Shown here: piece by piece, positions 8,819 through 17,622 of the stretch
Numbering within the stretch: the stretch's first letter is position 1
Layout of the letters: each line of letters opens with the position of its first letter
Assembly: GCA_036394315.1 (NCBI GenBank)
Contig: DASWFI010000025.1
Location: 1-28,936 of the forward strand
Direction of reading: 5' to 3'
Source of the DNA: DASWFI01 sp036394315
Lineage (GTDB): Bacteria; Patescibacteriota; Doudnabacteria; UBA920; O2-02-FULL-48-8
DNA: 28,936 bases
Translations under genes and position numbers: made by a program
The notes under the pieces: model-generated
Seen by the model: only the letters and a program-made list of their open reading frames with translations
Told to the model about the DNA's origin: nothing
The model's database searches: none

Positions 8819-11670
8819 AAAAGTACCTATTAGCGTTTATCGCTGTCGGCACAATCGGGATCATATTCCATGTTTTAGCACTTTTTCATATTTTGCCGCC
8901 CGCTTTAACCTATAGCGATGTAGCGCTTTTTGCCCAGCGAGCTATTAGTCCAGGATGGTTCTATTTAGATAAAAATATCGAATATCCGGTCCTGACTGGA
9001 TTATTTGTCCAATTAATGGGGTGGTTAGCCCATGGCAGTAAATTACTGTATGTTGTTTTTAGTTCTTTAGCATTAATGGGTTTTGGCGCGGGCAGCACTT
9101 ATTTATTGTGGCGAATGTTACCTGAAGATAAGAAGAACAATCTTTGGACATATTGGATTTTCGCTCCGTCGATGTTCATTTTCATGACTTATAACTTCGA
9201 TCTTTTGGTTTTGTTCGAAGTAATATTGGCTTTTTATTTGATGAAAAAAGATCGCCCCATTGCAGCCTCTATTGTTTTGGCTTTAGGTTTTTGCACCAAG
9301 TTGTATCCAATAATTTATTTATTGCCGTTTCTTATAAGGTTGGAAAATCCCAAAAAAATATGGAAATCGCTCGGGGCCTTTATTGCTACGATAGTGCTTA
9401 TAAACGTTTATTTTATTTTTGCTAATTTTGACGGTTGGTATTATTTTTATCTTTTCAATAGTCTTCGAAGTTACAATCTGGATTCCATATGGACAGTGAT
9501 CATGCCGTGGTTTCGGCCATGGCTGTATGATATCGGGATTTTGAATATCGCTTCCTTTTTTTCGTTTATGCTGGTTTATATCTATATATTAAGAAAATAC
9601 CGGCACGTGGATTTAATCACGACATTTTTATGGGTCACGATCCTTTACGCAATTACTTCCAAGGTATTTTCACCGCAACACATCTTATGGCTTTTACCGT
9701 TCTTTGTGCTTTTAGGCGAACCGAAAAAAATATGGTATTACAGCCTGGAATTGGTAAATACCATTATCATCATTATTGTTTTATATTTTAATTTTATTCC
9801 ACATCCCTCCGAGCACCGGCTGATGCTTATGATGGAGCCATTCACGGTTATTCGCTTTTTTATTTTAATTATTATTTTATATTTTTCCATGAGGAAATAT
9901 GAATTACCAAGCACGGATAAATCTGATTTGAAAGTAGACGATCGATTATCTTTTGTAAAAAAACACCCCCACATAATTGCGGTAATTATCTTTAGTTTAT
10001 TATCGGTGTTTATGACATGGCCTTTGGTTACGCGATTAACGACTGCTTATCCTTCCACTTTTCAAATTATTGGCGGAGATCCCAATATCTACGTTTCATA
10101 TATGGATTTAGTGGTGAAAAAATTTAAGGGCGATTTGCCAGTGGATTTAAATAAAATGGTTTTTTATCCCGATGGAGTTAATTTGTCCGGCGGTTACGAA
10201 GCGCCGATTATTTTTTTAGTCGGAGCGCCGGTTATAATTTTCACCCATAATCCTATTTTGGCTTATAATATTATTTTGCTGCTGGCCTTTATATTGACTA
10301 GTCTGGCTTGTTATTTTTTGATTTTATATTTAACCAAATCTTTTTCAATTGCTCTGATTTGTGGCTTTAGTTTTGGATTTTCTAGCTACATGATGGTAAG
10401 GGGATTGCAGCATCTGGATTTGCTGTTTTTATTCTCAGTTCCACTTTTAGTTCTTGCTACTTTGAAATTTTTGGATCAGCCTCATTATAAAAATATTTTT
10501 TATCTGGCTCTCTCAGTGTTACTTGCTGCGCTCTCAGCCTGGTATTATCTAGTCGCAGGACTTATTTTCATAGTCATCGCTTTTTTGGCCAACATTGATA
10601 AGTTTGTCCGGGCTAAAAAGCTTTTCGTTTATGCCGCCCTGGCAGTGGCGCTGAGCGTGCTCCTGCCAGCACTTCCGATAATTTTGAACAAAACCAGTGA
10701 GATAACCAAAAATGCGGACGTCGTCGTGGGTCGAGCCGGCGCTCAGCCTTTAAGTTTTATCCTTCCACATCCATTTTCTGTAGTTTTTGGTTGGATGACG
10801 GATGGTATCTATAAACATTTTCCATCAGTATATCAGGAACCGTATCCATATTTTGAGCAAACCAGTTATTTCGGGCTTATCGGTTTAATTGCCGTGGTGG
10901 TGTTGATTTTTTACAGAAAAAAAGTACCAATTCCCAACCGGGCACTCTGGGTTAGCACTTTTCTGGTATTTATGCTTTTAGCCTTGGGTAACTTTATCAA
11001 AATCGGACAATGGGAAATAATTATGCCGTTTAAGGCTTTGCATCAGATTTTTCCGTTCGATCATATGCGTGCACCGAATCGCTTCTTTGTTTTTTCTTAT
11101 TTGGCTGTGACTGTGATTTTTGCTTTTTTTCTCCTGGAGATGAGAAAAATTATTCAAGGAAAAAAATTACGTCTAATTCTGGGCTTGTTGCTTCTCCTCG
11201 TTTTATTTACCGAAAGATTCATTTTCCCATATTCGACTGTAGCTTTGCCTGTTTCGAAGTTTTATCGTGATTTGGGAAATGATAGTGGGAAATACGCTAT
11301 CGTGGATATTCCGATTGCCCGCTCTTGGGGAGATAGTTCGTATAATTATTATCAAACATTTCATAAAAAGCCGATCGTAGGCGGGGAATATTTCTGGACT
11401 GCTTACGATGCTCATACTTTTGATTTCATCAGATCCAATAACTTACTCTTTAGTTCTGTGCTCTGCAAACCGGACCTGACGAATCTCCAAAAGGAAAAAT
11501 CTCTTGCCGAGTTGGCTAAAAAGAATATTCGTTATGTCGTGGTTCACAATTTTACTTTGCATGATTACAAAGATTGTCCGGATATAGAAAAATTCGTGCA
11601 CAAATTCTTCCAGGGACAAAAACCGGTTTTTGTCGACGGAGAATTAACTGTCTATTCAACCTCGCCTTGA
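8815..11670 (+). CDS. Fusion of a GT87-like module with a second polytopic GT-C-like module
   Basis: A 951-aa protein. Residues 1 to about 365 repeat the preceding protein (shared MKKYLLAF start, YSDVA, the YLDKNIEYPV segment and the FSPQHILWLLPFF segment). After a charged linker (about residues 365-385) a second polytopic module begins, with MTWPLVTRL, GGDPNIY, FYPDGVNLSGGYEAP and a HLDLLFLFSVPL segment. These resemble large uncharacterised membrane glycosyltransferases of the YfhO/DUF6311 type. The C-terminal soluble part of about 150 residues follows the last hydrophobic span. The frame is continuous with no sign of frameshift, so the fusion looks real. Function beyond membrane sugar transfer is unknown. 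Confidence 0.8.
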   Translation: MKKYLLAFIAVGTIGIIFHVLALFHILPPALTYSDVALFAQRAISPGWFYLDKNIEYPVLTGLFVQLMGWLAHGSKLLYVVFSSLALMGFGAGSTYLLWRMLPEDKKNNLWTYWIFAPSMFIFMTYNFDLLVLFEVILAFYLMKKDRPIAASIVLALGFCTKLYPIIYLLPFLIRLENPKKIWKSLGAFIATIVLINVYFIFANFDGWYYFYLFNSLRSYNLDSIWTVIMPWFRPWLYDIGILNIASFFSFMLVYIYILRKYRHVDLITTFLWVTILYAITSKVFSPQHILWLLPFFVLLGEPKKIWYYSLELVNTIIIIIVLYFNFIPHPSEHRLMLMMEPFTVIRFFILIIILYFSMRKYELPSTDKSDLKVDDRLSFVKKHPHIIAVIIFSLLSVFMTWPLVTRLTTAYPSTFQIIGGDPNIYVSYMDLVVKKFKGDLPVDLNKMVFYPDGVNLSGGYEAPIIFLVGAPVIIFTHNPILAYNIILLLAFILTSLACYFLILYLTKSFSIALICGFSFGFSSYMMVRGLQHLDLLFLFSVPLLVLATLKFLDQPHYKNIFYLALSVLLAALSAWYYLVAGLIFIVIAFLANIDKFVRAKKLFVYAALAVALSVLLPALPIILNKTSEITKNADVVVGRAGAQPLSFILPHPFSVVFGWMTDGIYKHFPSVYQEPYPYFEQTSYFGLIGLIAVVVLIFYRKKVPIPNRALWVSTFLVFMLLALGNFIKIGQWEIIMPFKALHQIFPFDHMRAPNRFFVFSYLAVTVIFAFFLLEMRKIIQGKKLRLILGLLLLLVLFTERFIFPYSTVALPVSKFYRDLGNDSGKYAIVDIPIARSWGDSSYNYYQTFHKKPIVGGEYFWTAYDAHTFDFIRSNNLLFSSVLCKPDLTNLQKEKSLAELAKKNIRYVVVHNFTLHDYKDCPDIEKFVHKFFQGQKPVFVDGELTVYSTSP

Positions 11671-12566
11671 TGCAATTATCTTTCAAAATATTAATGAAAA
11701 AAATATTTTTAAAAAGCATTTCGTTTTTTGTATCGTTTATCAACCCCGGCCAGCTTAATTCTGCCTATAAAACCCTATCGAGATTCGCTCCTTTTAAAAA
11801 AACAATTTACGAAACAGTTAAATTTGTGATTCAGGAAAAAATCAAACTAGAAAATTACGACCTATTTTTAAACCAGAAGGATCCAATGGTTTCAGGCGCA
11901 ATTACTTTGAATGTTTACGAAAACTTTGAAAAAGAAATTTTTATCCAAGCCATCAAACCTGACATGACCGTAATCGACATCGGAGCCAATATTGGGTACT
12001 ATACTTTGCTGGCTGCCAGTCGGGTGAAATTAGTTTTGGGATTTGAGCCGGACGCCATGAATTACAGGCTGCTTACGAAAAACGTTGTGGAGAATAATTG
12101 TAAAAATGTCAGTTGTTACGAACTAGCAATTGCGGATAAAGAAGGTCCGATTTTCTTGTTTGAAAATCCTGATAATTTTGGCGATCGTCGAATTTACTCG
12201 TTTGATGATTCGAATTCCAAGGCCCAAGTTTCAGCCGTGACTTTGGATAATTTTTTGGATCGCATCAATTTGAACCGTGTTGATTTCATTAAAATGGATA
12301 TTCAGGGCGCAGAAGGGCGGGCTTTAACGGGCATGAAAAAAACGCTGGAGCATCCAGATTTGCAATTACTCATGGAATTTTTTCCGTCCGGACTGCGTCA
12401 AAGCGGATTTGATCCAATGGATGTTTTAAAAATGCTGACAGACAAAAAATTTAAAATCTATCATATAAACGGCGGCCGCCGTAAACTGGAGTTAATCACT
12501 GATTTTGAGCCGTATGTTAATAGGTTCAAAAATTCCGATTACGCCAATTTATACTGTAAAAAATGA
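11670..12566 (+). CDS. FkbM family SAM-dependent methyltransferase
   Basis: Probably O-methylates a sugar or glycan built by the neighbouring glycosyltransferases. The SAM-binding loop VIDIGANIGYY is at residues 101-111, the acidic ribose-binding FEP at 125-127, and the FkbM hallmark DFIKMDIQGAE at about 205-215. The ORF is open back to 11574 inside the previous gene. I chose ATG 11670, which shares its A with the preceding TGA stop and gives 298 aa. ATG 11694 is an alternative. It ends in an ATGA overlap with the next gene. Family assignment is firm and the substrate is not. Confidence 0.9.
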   Translation: MQLSFKILMKKIFLKSISFFVSFINPGQLNSAYKTLSRFAPFKKTIYETVKFVIQEKIKLENYDLFLNQKDPMVSGAITLNVYENFEKEIFIQAIKPDMTVIDIGANIGYYTLLAASRVKLVLGFEPDAMNYRLLTKNVVENNCKNVSCYELAIADKEGPIFLFENPDNFGDRRIYSFDDSNSKAQVSAVTLDNFLDRINLNRVDFIKMDIQGAEGRALTGMKKTLEHPDLQLLMEFFPSGLRQSGFDPMDVLKMLTDKKFKIYHINGGRRKLELITDFEPYVNRFKNSDYANLYCKK

Positions 12567-14167
12567 ACATAGGAGTTTTAGAAAAATTTATAAATATTGC
12601 GTCTAGCCGTAAACTGGAATTGTTGGCGGGTTTGTGTATTTTGGGGACAATTATTTTTTTGCATGTTACAAATCTTCAATATGGCGGCAGTCTCATTCGA
12701 GACGAAACCAATAGCGTAAAGTTAGCGACCCGGCCCCTGGCCGCTGCAATCAAAGACGACCTGACGTATGACTCTTTTCCTCTATTTTCCATAGTCGTTT
12801 TTCATTTTTGGAGTTTTATTACCGCTTCTGATCAAGGTTTCAGGATTTTGGGATTCCTCATCGGCCTGGCTACAGTGGCGGCATTTTGGTTTAACAGCCG
12901 GTGGATGGGTTTGGGCCTACCCTTTTTATCCTGGTCGATATTCGAGTTTAACTATACGGCAGTTCGGTACGGAGATTATGTCAGAGCTTACAGTTTGGGA
13001 ATTTTTTTTATAATTCTTAGCTTTAGTTTGATTTGGAAACTGACAACTACTCCGAAGTTTAATGGGAAATTGTTTGCACTGGCGTGTCTGCTGGCAGTCT
13101 TGAGCGTGCAAACCATGTATCAAAACGCTTTCCTTTTGCTGGCGATTTGCTTAGCCGGCATAGCAGTGGCTTTTCGGCATAAAGAATGGCAGAAAATTCG
13201 GTTAATTATGGCAGTTGGTTTATTTGCGGCGGTATCTTTGCTTCCTTATGTAGGTTTCATAAAACGCGCAAATGATTGGATGACTGTTTCAAAATCTGTA
13301 AACGACCCTAATACCATGTGGCGGGTAATGGCCGCAGCCCTAGGAGTCACCAGTCCAATTTTAATATTAATTTTTGTTGCGCTTTTTGCTGCCGGAACTC
13401 TAATCTTTTATTTTTGGCGTTCAAGGAACGAGATTCCTCCAAACCGAAGAGACCTGTTCGACTTTTCAATTTTAGCTTTATTTATTGGCAGCAGTATTTT
13501 TTTGGTTTTTTTACAAAAAACTAAAATTCCAGCCCAAACTTATTATTTTATTCCACTTTTGGCCGTAGCAGCGATCTGTATCGAATCAATTTTTATCGCC
13601 GTGGTTTCAAATCCCAAACTTCAAAGAGTTCTAAAAGTGCTTATGGCTTTATGCTTTCTGTTTTTAACGATTAAAATTAATTTGGAATTTTTAAAAACGA
13701 GAACCACCAATATTGACATCATTGCAGAGCGATTGCCTTCCCTTACAGAAAAAAACGACTTGATTTTGTTAAATCCCTGGCTTATCGGCGTTAGTTTTGA
13801 GAGGTATTATAAAGGTCAAACACCGTGGCTGACTCTGCCACCGATAGATGATTTGTCGATCTTTCGATATGTCGTTTTACAGAAAAAAATAGCGGAAGAA
13901 AATCCCACTGCCCCGGCCCTCGCATCCGTGGAAAAAACCCTAAGTTCAGGAGGTCGAGTCTGGCTAATTGGCTTAATCGGCTCTTCAACCAGGGAAAAAC
14001 CAACAGTGAATTATATGGCCCCATATATGTATTATTGGTCCTGGCAATTGCAGGAGTTTATGGATCGGCACGCAGAAAAACGCAAGTTGATAGATCTTAA
14101 TATTGAGCAAGAAGTTAATTCTTATGAAAATTTTCCATTAATTGTTTTTCAGGGCTGGAAGAAATAG
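12563..14167 (+). CDS. GT39/GT83 (PMT/ArnT-like) membrane glycosyltransferase
   Basis: A 534-aa polytopic protein with about ten hydrophobic spans and a soluble C-terminal domain from about residue 390. The first external loop carries the GGSLIRDETNS segment, an Asp-Glu pair where PMT/ArnT-type enzymes keep their catalytic acidic residues, followed by DSFPLFSIVVFHFW. It closes the overlapping run that began at 4372. Together these genes look like a surface-glycan or protein O-glycosylation pathway using polyprenyl-phosphate sugars; that role is inferred from families and context. No terminator is visible before the next promoter. Confidence 0.8.
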   Translation: MNIGVLEKFINIASSRKLELLAGLCILGTIIFLHVTNLQYGGSLIRDETNSVKLATRPLAAAIKDDLTYDSFPLFSIVVFHFWSFITASDQGFRILGFLIGLATVAAFWFNSRWMGLGLPFLSWSIFEFNYTAVRYGDYVRAYSLGIFFIILSFSLIWKLTTTPKFNGKLFALACLLAVLSVQTMYQNAFLLLAICLAGIAVAFRHKEWQKIRLIMAVGLFAAVSLLPYVGFIKRANDWMTVSKSVNDPNTMWRVMAAALGVTSPILILIFVALFAAGTLIFYFWRSRNEIPPNRRDLFDFSILALFIGSSIFLVFLQKTKIPAQTYYFIPLLAVAAICIESIFIAVVSNPKLQRVLKVLMALCFLFLTIKINLEFLKTRTTNIDIIAERLPSLTEKNDLILLNPWLIGVSFERYYKGQTPWLTLPPIDDLSIFRYVVLQKKIAEENPTAPALASVEKTLSSGGRVWLIGLIGSSTREKPTVNYMAPYMYYWSWQLQEFMDRHAEKRKLIDLNIEQEVNSYENFPLIVFQGWKK

Positions 14168-14170
14168 CTA

Positions 14171-14199
14171 TCGACAATTCCAAGCAATAAACCTATAAT
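14171..14199 (+). promoter_or_regulatory. Promoter of the AI-2E family gene, probably leaderless
   Basis: TCGACA (14171-14176), a 17-nt spacer and a perfect TATAAT (14194-14199). The usual start distance places the first transcribed base at about 14206, which is the A of the ATG. Confidence 0.8.
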
Positions 14200-14205
14200 G
14201 AGTCC

Positions 14206-15225
14206 ATGAGCGAGCGACAGGAAACAATTAATATTTCAACCCTGACCATTTTAAAGCTGCTTTTTATCGGCCTTTTGCTTTGGTTTCTTTGGGCTGTTCG
14301 GAGCGTGGTTTTAATTTTTTTGATTTCCATAATTATTTCATCAGCCATTGACCCTGTGGCGGATTTTTTGCATAAACGGAGAATTCCCCGCGGCTTAAGC
14401 GTACTTATGGTATATGCGTTGTTTTTGGGTATAGTGGCCTTGGTCGGGTTTCTGATGGTGCCGCCTATCACTCGGCAATTTGAGCAGATCAGCAAAACAG
14501 ATGTTTATGGCAGCTTTATTGCCAAGATCGGGGTATATCGGGAAAATTTGGCGCATTCCGCCTGGGGACAGGCGTTAAGCGACAATATCAAGCAATTGGC
14601 CGGCAATTTGAGCAACACGCTTTTCCAAACCACTAAAGGGGTGTTTGACGGTTTGATTGGAGTGATTACGGTTTTAGTGATTTCTTTTTATCTCACCGCC
14701 GAAGAAAACGGCATGAAAAATTTTATCAAACATTTAGCTCCGTACAAGCATCAAGCATATGTCATGGGACTGGTGAACAAAATTCAACGTAAAGTGGGAG
14801 CTTGGGTCTTAGGCCAGGTGATTCTTTCAGTGGTTATATTTGGTTTGACTTTTATCGGTCTTACCCTGCTTAAAGTTGAATTTGCATTGGCACTCGCCCT
14901 CATCGCCGGTATTTTTGAAATTGTTCCGTTCATAGGTCCCTTCATCGCCGTCATACCCGCTGTCCTTTTTGCTTTTTTGCAAAATCCGCCTTTGGCAGTG
15001 CTGGTGATTGCTTTATATATAGTGGTGCAACAACTGGAAGCCCATATCGTGGTGCCGGTGGTGATGAGTAAAAGCGTGGGACTAAACCCTGTGCTGGTGA
15101 TTTTGTCAGTTTTGATCGGCGGTTCGCTGGCCGGAATAATAGGAGCATTGATCGCCATCCCGGTTGTGAGTGGTTTATCCGTGTTCGTCCAGGACATGAT
15201 GGAGGCCAATGAACAAAGTAGCTAG
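14206..15225 (+). CDS. AI-2E family (UPF0118/PerM) membrane transporter
   Basis: A 339-aa polytopic protein with about seven or eight hydrophobic spans. It has an N-terminal pair of helices, a soluble middle region, and the conserved C-terminal segment with GIFEIVPFIGPFIAVIPA and QQLEAHIVVPVVMSKSVGLNP, which is diagnostic of the family. Members have been linked to autoinducer-2 export or to Na+/H+ exchange; which applies here cannot be read from the sequence. The gene has a consensus promoter whose predicted start coincides with the ATG, and no Shine-Dalgarno site. It ends at a terminator at 15262. Confidence 0.92.
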   Translation: MSERQETINISTLTILKLLFIGLLLWFLWAVRSVVLIFLISIIISSAIDPVADFLHKRRIPRGLSVLMVYALFLGIVALVGFLMVPPITRQFEQISKTDVYGSFIAKIGVYRENLAHSAWGQALSDNIKQLAGNLSNTLFQTTKGVFDGLIGVITVLVISFYLTAEENGMKNFIKHLAPYKHQAYVMGLVNKIQRKVGAWVLGQVILSVVIFGLTFIGLTLLKVEFALALALIAGIFEIVPFIGPFIAVIPAVLFAFLQNPPLAVLVIALYIVVQQLEAHIVVPVVMSKSVGLNPVLVILSVLIGGSLAGIIGALIAIPVVSGLSVFVQDMMEANEQSS

Positions 15226-15248
15226 GCTTACCTAAGCTTGTGATTTAA

Positions 15249-15257
15249 TGGTATAAT
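15249..15257 (+). promoter_or_regulatory. Extended -10 promoter for metG
   Basis: TGG directly followed by a perfect TATAAT (15252-15257). No good -35 is seen. The predicted start near 15264 lies in the first arm of the terminator hairpin of the upstream gene, so the metG mRNA may begin with that hairpin. Confidence 0.6.
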
Positions 15258-15261
15258 TAGT

Positions 15262-15283
15262 AAGCCTTTAATAGGCTTTTTTT
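15262..15283 (+). terminator. Short Rho-independent terminator after the AI-2E gene
   Basis: 6-bp stem AAGCCT/AGGCTT (15262-15267 with 15273-15278) with a 5-nt loop and a run of T to 15283. It sits between the metG -10 box and the metG start codon. Confidence 0.75.
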
Positions 15284-15301
15284 AATCTATGAAAGTACGA
15301 A

Positions 15302-16738
15302 ATGGATCCAGATAAGAAAAAATTTTATATCACGACTCCGATTTATTATGTCAACGACAAGCCGCATATCGGTTCGGCTTATCCGACTATCGCAGTAGAT
15401 GTCATGGCACGCCTGCACCGGCAACTCGGTGAAGATGTTTTCTTTTTGACAGGAACAGCCGAGCACGGCAGTAAGATTGCCGAGAGCGCCGAAAAAGCAG
15501 GAAAAGATATAAAGGCATTTGTGGATGAAAATGCCGCGAAATTTTCTTTGGCCTGGGATATTTTGGAAATAGCACCCGATGATTTTATCCGGACCACGGA
15601 AGAGCGCCACATAAAAGCTGTAAATGTTTTTTTCAACAAGCTTAAGGAATCGGGCAAGCTTTACGAAGCCGAATACGAAGGCTGGTATTGCATCGGCTGC
15701 GAATCGTTTAAGAAAGAATCAGAACTCGTGAACGGCTTGTGTCCCCTGCATAACCGTAAGCCGGAATGGGTCAAGGAAAAAAATTGGTTTTTCCGACTTT
15801 CGGATTACGGGCCAATTTTGCTGGAAAAAATCGAAAGCGGAGAATTTCACATCCTGCCGCAATCCCGCCGCAATGAAATCGTATCGTTTATCAAACATGG
15901 CCTGGAAGACATCGCGATATCGCGACGCACGGCCAAATTTGCGCTGCCGCTGCCCTGGGATCCGCAGCAAACTATTTACGTCTGGCTCGACGAACTGTTT
16001 AATTATTGTTCTGCTATCGGCTACGTGGACGATCGGGAAAAATTTGAAAAATATTGGCCGGCGAATTACCATGTCGTGGGCAAAGATATTATCAAATTCC
16101 ATTGTGTAATCTGGCCGGCACTGCTTTTAGCTATCGGTGAAAAAATTCCGGAAGCGGTTTTTGCGCACGGCTTTTTTACTTTCGGCGGTCAGAAAATGAG
16201 TAAAACTCTGGGCAATGTCATCGACCCCGTGGAAATGGCGGAAAAATACGGTGCTGATGCCCTGCGGTACTTTTTGCTGCGGGAAGTGCCGTTTGGCGCG
16301 GATGGCGATGTCAGCGAAGAGAAATTGAAGCAGCGATTCAACGGCGATTTGGCCAACGGTTTGGGCAATTTGTTTTCCCGGACCACGAATATGATTGAAA
16401 AATATCTGGATGGTCAGATCGAAGATTGGGTGCGTAGCCCCAAGGATTTGGCGCATGCCTCGGAAGCTTTTTATAATTTTGATTTTTCGACAGGTTTAAT
16501 CGCGATTTGGGAAGAGATTGCCTGGGCCAATCAACTTATAGATAAATCCAAGCCTTGGGAATTGGTAAAAACTAATCCTGAGAAAGTGAAGGAATTGCTT
16601 TTGAATTTGGCAGCACTTTTGGCTGACATCGCGTTCAAACTCTCACCAATCATGCCGGAAACTTCCAACAAAATCCGCCAGATTCTGGAATCCGGCGACA
16701 TAAAGAAGCCGGAGCCCTTGTTTCAGAAAATAGACTAA
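15302..16738 (+). CDS. metG: Methionyl-tRNA synthetase, short form
   Basis: Charges initiator and elongator tRNA-Met. The 478-aa class I enzyme has the HIGH-type motif as PHIGSAYP (His22) and KMSKS as GQKMSKTLGN near residue 298. A zinc-knuckle region holds CIGCESFKKES and a downstream GLCPLH. The characteristic WLDELFNYCSAIGY and WPALLLAIG segments are present. There is no C-terminal tRNA-binding (EMAP-like) domain, consistent with a minimal enzyme. It starts the operon continuing with tatD and leuS. No internal insertion like the one in LeuRS is seen. Confidence 0.96.
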   Translation: MDPDKKKFYITTPIYYVNDKPHIGSAYPTIAVDVMARLHRQLGEDVFFLTGTAEHGSKIAESAEKAGKDIKAFVDENAAKFSLAWDILEIAPDDFIRTTEERHIKAVNVFFNKLKESGKLYEAEYEGWYCIGCESFKKESELVNGLCPLHNRKPEWVKEKNWFFRLSDYGPILLEKIESGEFHILPQSRRNEIVSFIKHGLEDIAISRRTAKFALPLPWDPQQTIYVWLDELFNYCSAIGYVDDREKFEKYWPANYHVVGKDIIKFHCVIWPALLLAIGEKIPEAVFAHGFFTFGGQKMSKTLGNVIDPVEMAEKYGADALRYFLLREVPFGADGDVSEEKLKQRFNGDLANGLGNLFSRTTNMIEKYLDGQIEDWVRSPKDLAHASEAFYNFDFSTGLIAIWEEIAWANQLIDKSKPWELVKTNPEKVKELLLNLAALLADIAFKLSPIMPETSNKIRQILESGDIKKPEPLFQKID

Positions 16739-16754
16739 TTTACCCCCTCTTAAT

Positions 16755-16775
16755 CTCCCCCTCAAAGAAGGGGAG
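16755..16775 (+). promoter_or_regulatory. Hairpin covering the tatD ribosome-binding site
   Basis: CTCCCC (16755-16760) pairs with GGGGAG (16770-16775), and the second arm is part of the Shine-Dalgarno AAGGGGAG ahead of ATG 16783. A second C-rich block, CCCCCTCT (16743-16750), could pair with the same purines. It could regulate tatD translation. It also resembles short C-rich/G-rich intergenic inverted repeats common in many genomes. Confidence 0.45.
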
Positions 16776-16782
16776 AAAATTT

Positions 16783-17601
16783 ATGTATTTCGATACGCAT
16801 ACTCATGTCAACTTCGGGGCGTTTAAGGATGACTGCGACGAAACCATCAAACGCGCTCAAGCAGCCCATACCTGGATGATCAATGTCGGAACGCAGACAG
16901 GCACGTCTCAGGCAGCTTTAGATTTGTCCCAGAAATACGAGACAGGAGTTTATGCCGCGATAGGCCTGCATCCGGTACATACTTATCAGCAAATGCTGGA
17001 CGAGGAGGAATCGCATTTCAAATCCCGGGCAGAAAGCTTTGATGGCGTAGTATACGAAGCGATGATTTCAGAAAAAGTGGTGGCAGTGGGCGAGTGCGGT
17101 TTGGATTACTTTCGCTTGCCGCCGGAAGGACAGGAAGCAGTAATCAGTAAACAGAAAGCAGAACTCGTAAAGCAATTGCATTTTGCGAAAAAACATGGAC
17201 TGCCAGTTATTATCCATTGTCGCGACGCTTATGAGGATCTGATTGAGATTTTGAAAAATGAATACTCGGGCGGCCAGGGGGTTGCCCATTCTTTTACTGA
17301 TAGTTGGGACACCGCGAAAAAATTTCTGGACATCGGATTTTATATCGCATTAAACGGCATTTTGACTTTTGACAAAACCGGCAAACTGGCTGAAGTTGTA
17401 CAAAATATGCCGATGGATCGATTACTGACAGAAACCGACGCGCCGTATCTGACTCCACCGCCTTACCGTGGCAAAAGGAATGAACCTAGCTATGTTCAAT
17501 ATGTAGCGGCTAAAATCGGGGAGATCAAAAAAATGAGCATGGAAGAAGTAGGAGACCAGACTTTTGAAAATGCTGTAAGGTTGTTCAAAATAAAAAAATA
17601 G
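16783..17601 (+). CDS. tatD: TatD family metal-dependent hydrolase/DNase
   Basis: A 272-aa TIM-barrel metallohydrolase with the metal site of the TatD/YcfH family: FDTHTHVNF at the start, VGECGLDYFR, PVIIHCRDAYEDL, VAHSFTDSWDTAKKF and the terminal TETDAPYLTPPPYRGKRNEP. Family members act as 3'-5' exonucleases or DNA-repair nucleases. A short variable insertion near the middle of the first third (ESHFKSRAESFDGVVY) is unusual compared with the compact E. coli enzymes. It lies between metG and leuS, a common bacterial pairing for metG-tatD. Confidence 0.95.
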   Translation: MYFDTHTHVNFGAFKDDCDETIKRAQAAHTWMINVGTQTGTSQAALDLSQKYETGVYAAIGLHPVHTYQQMLDEEESHFKSRAESFDGVVYEAMISEKVVAVGECGLDYFRLPPEGQEAVISKQKAELVKQLHFAKKHGLPVIIHCRDAYEDLIEILKNEYSGGQGVAHSFTDSWDTAKKFLDIGFYIALNGILTFDKTGKLAEVVQNMPMDRLLTETDAPYLTPPPYRGKRNEPSYVQYVAAKIGEIKKMSMEEVGDQTFENAVRLFKIKK

Positions 17602-17622
17602 GCGATACTAAAGAGGAGCTTT

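Noticed and set aside
14784..15209. Minus-strand 141-aa ORF
   Set aside because: Antisense of the AI-2E family gene, with no promoter, Shine-Dalgarno site or recognisable domain.
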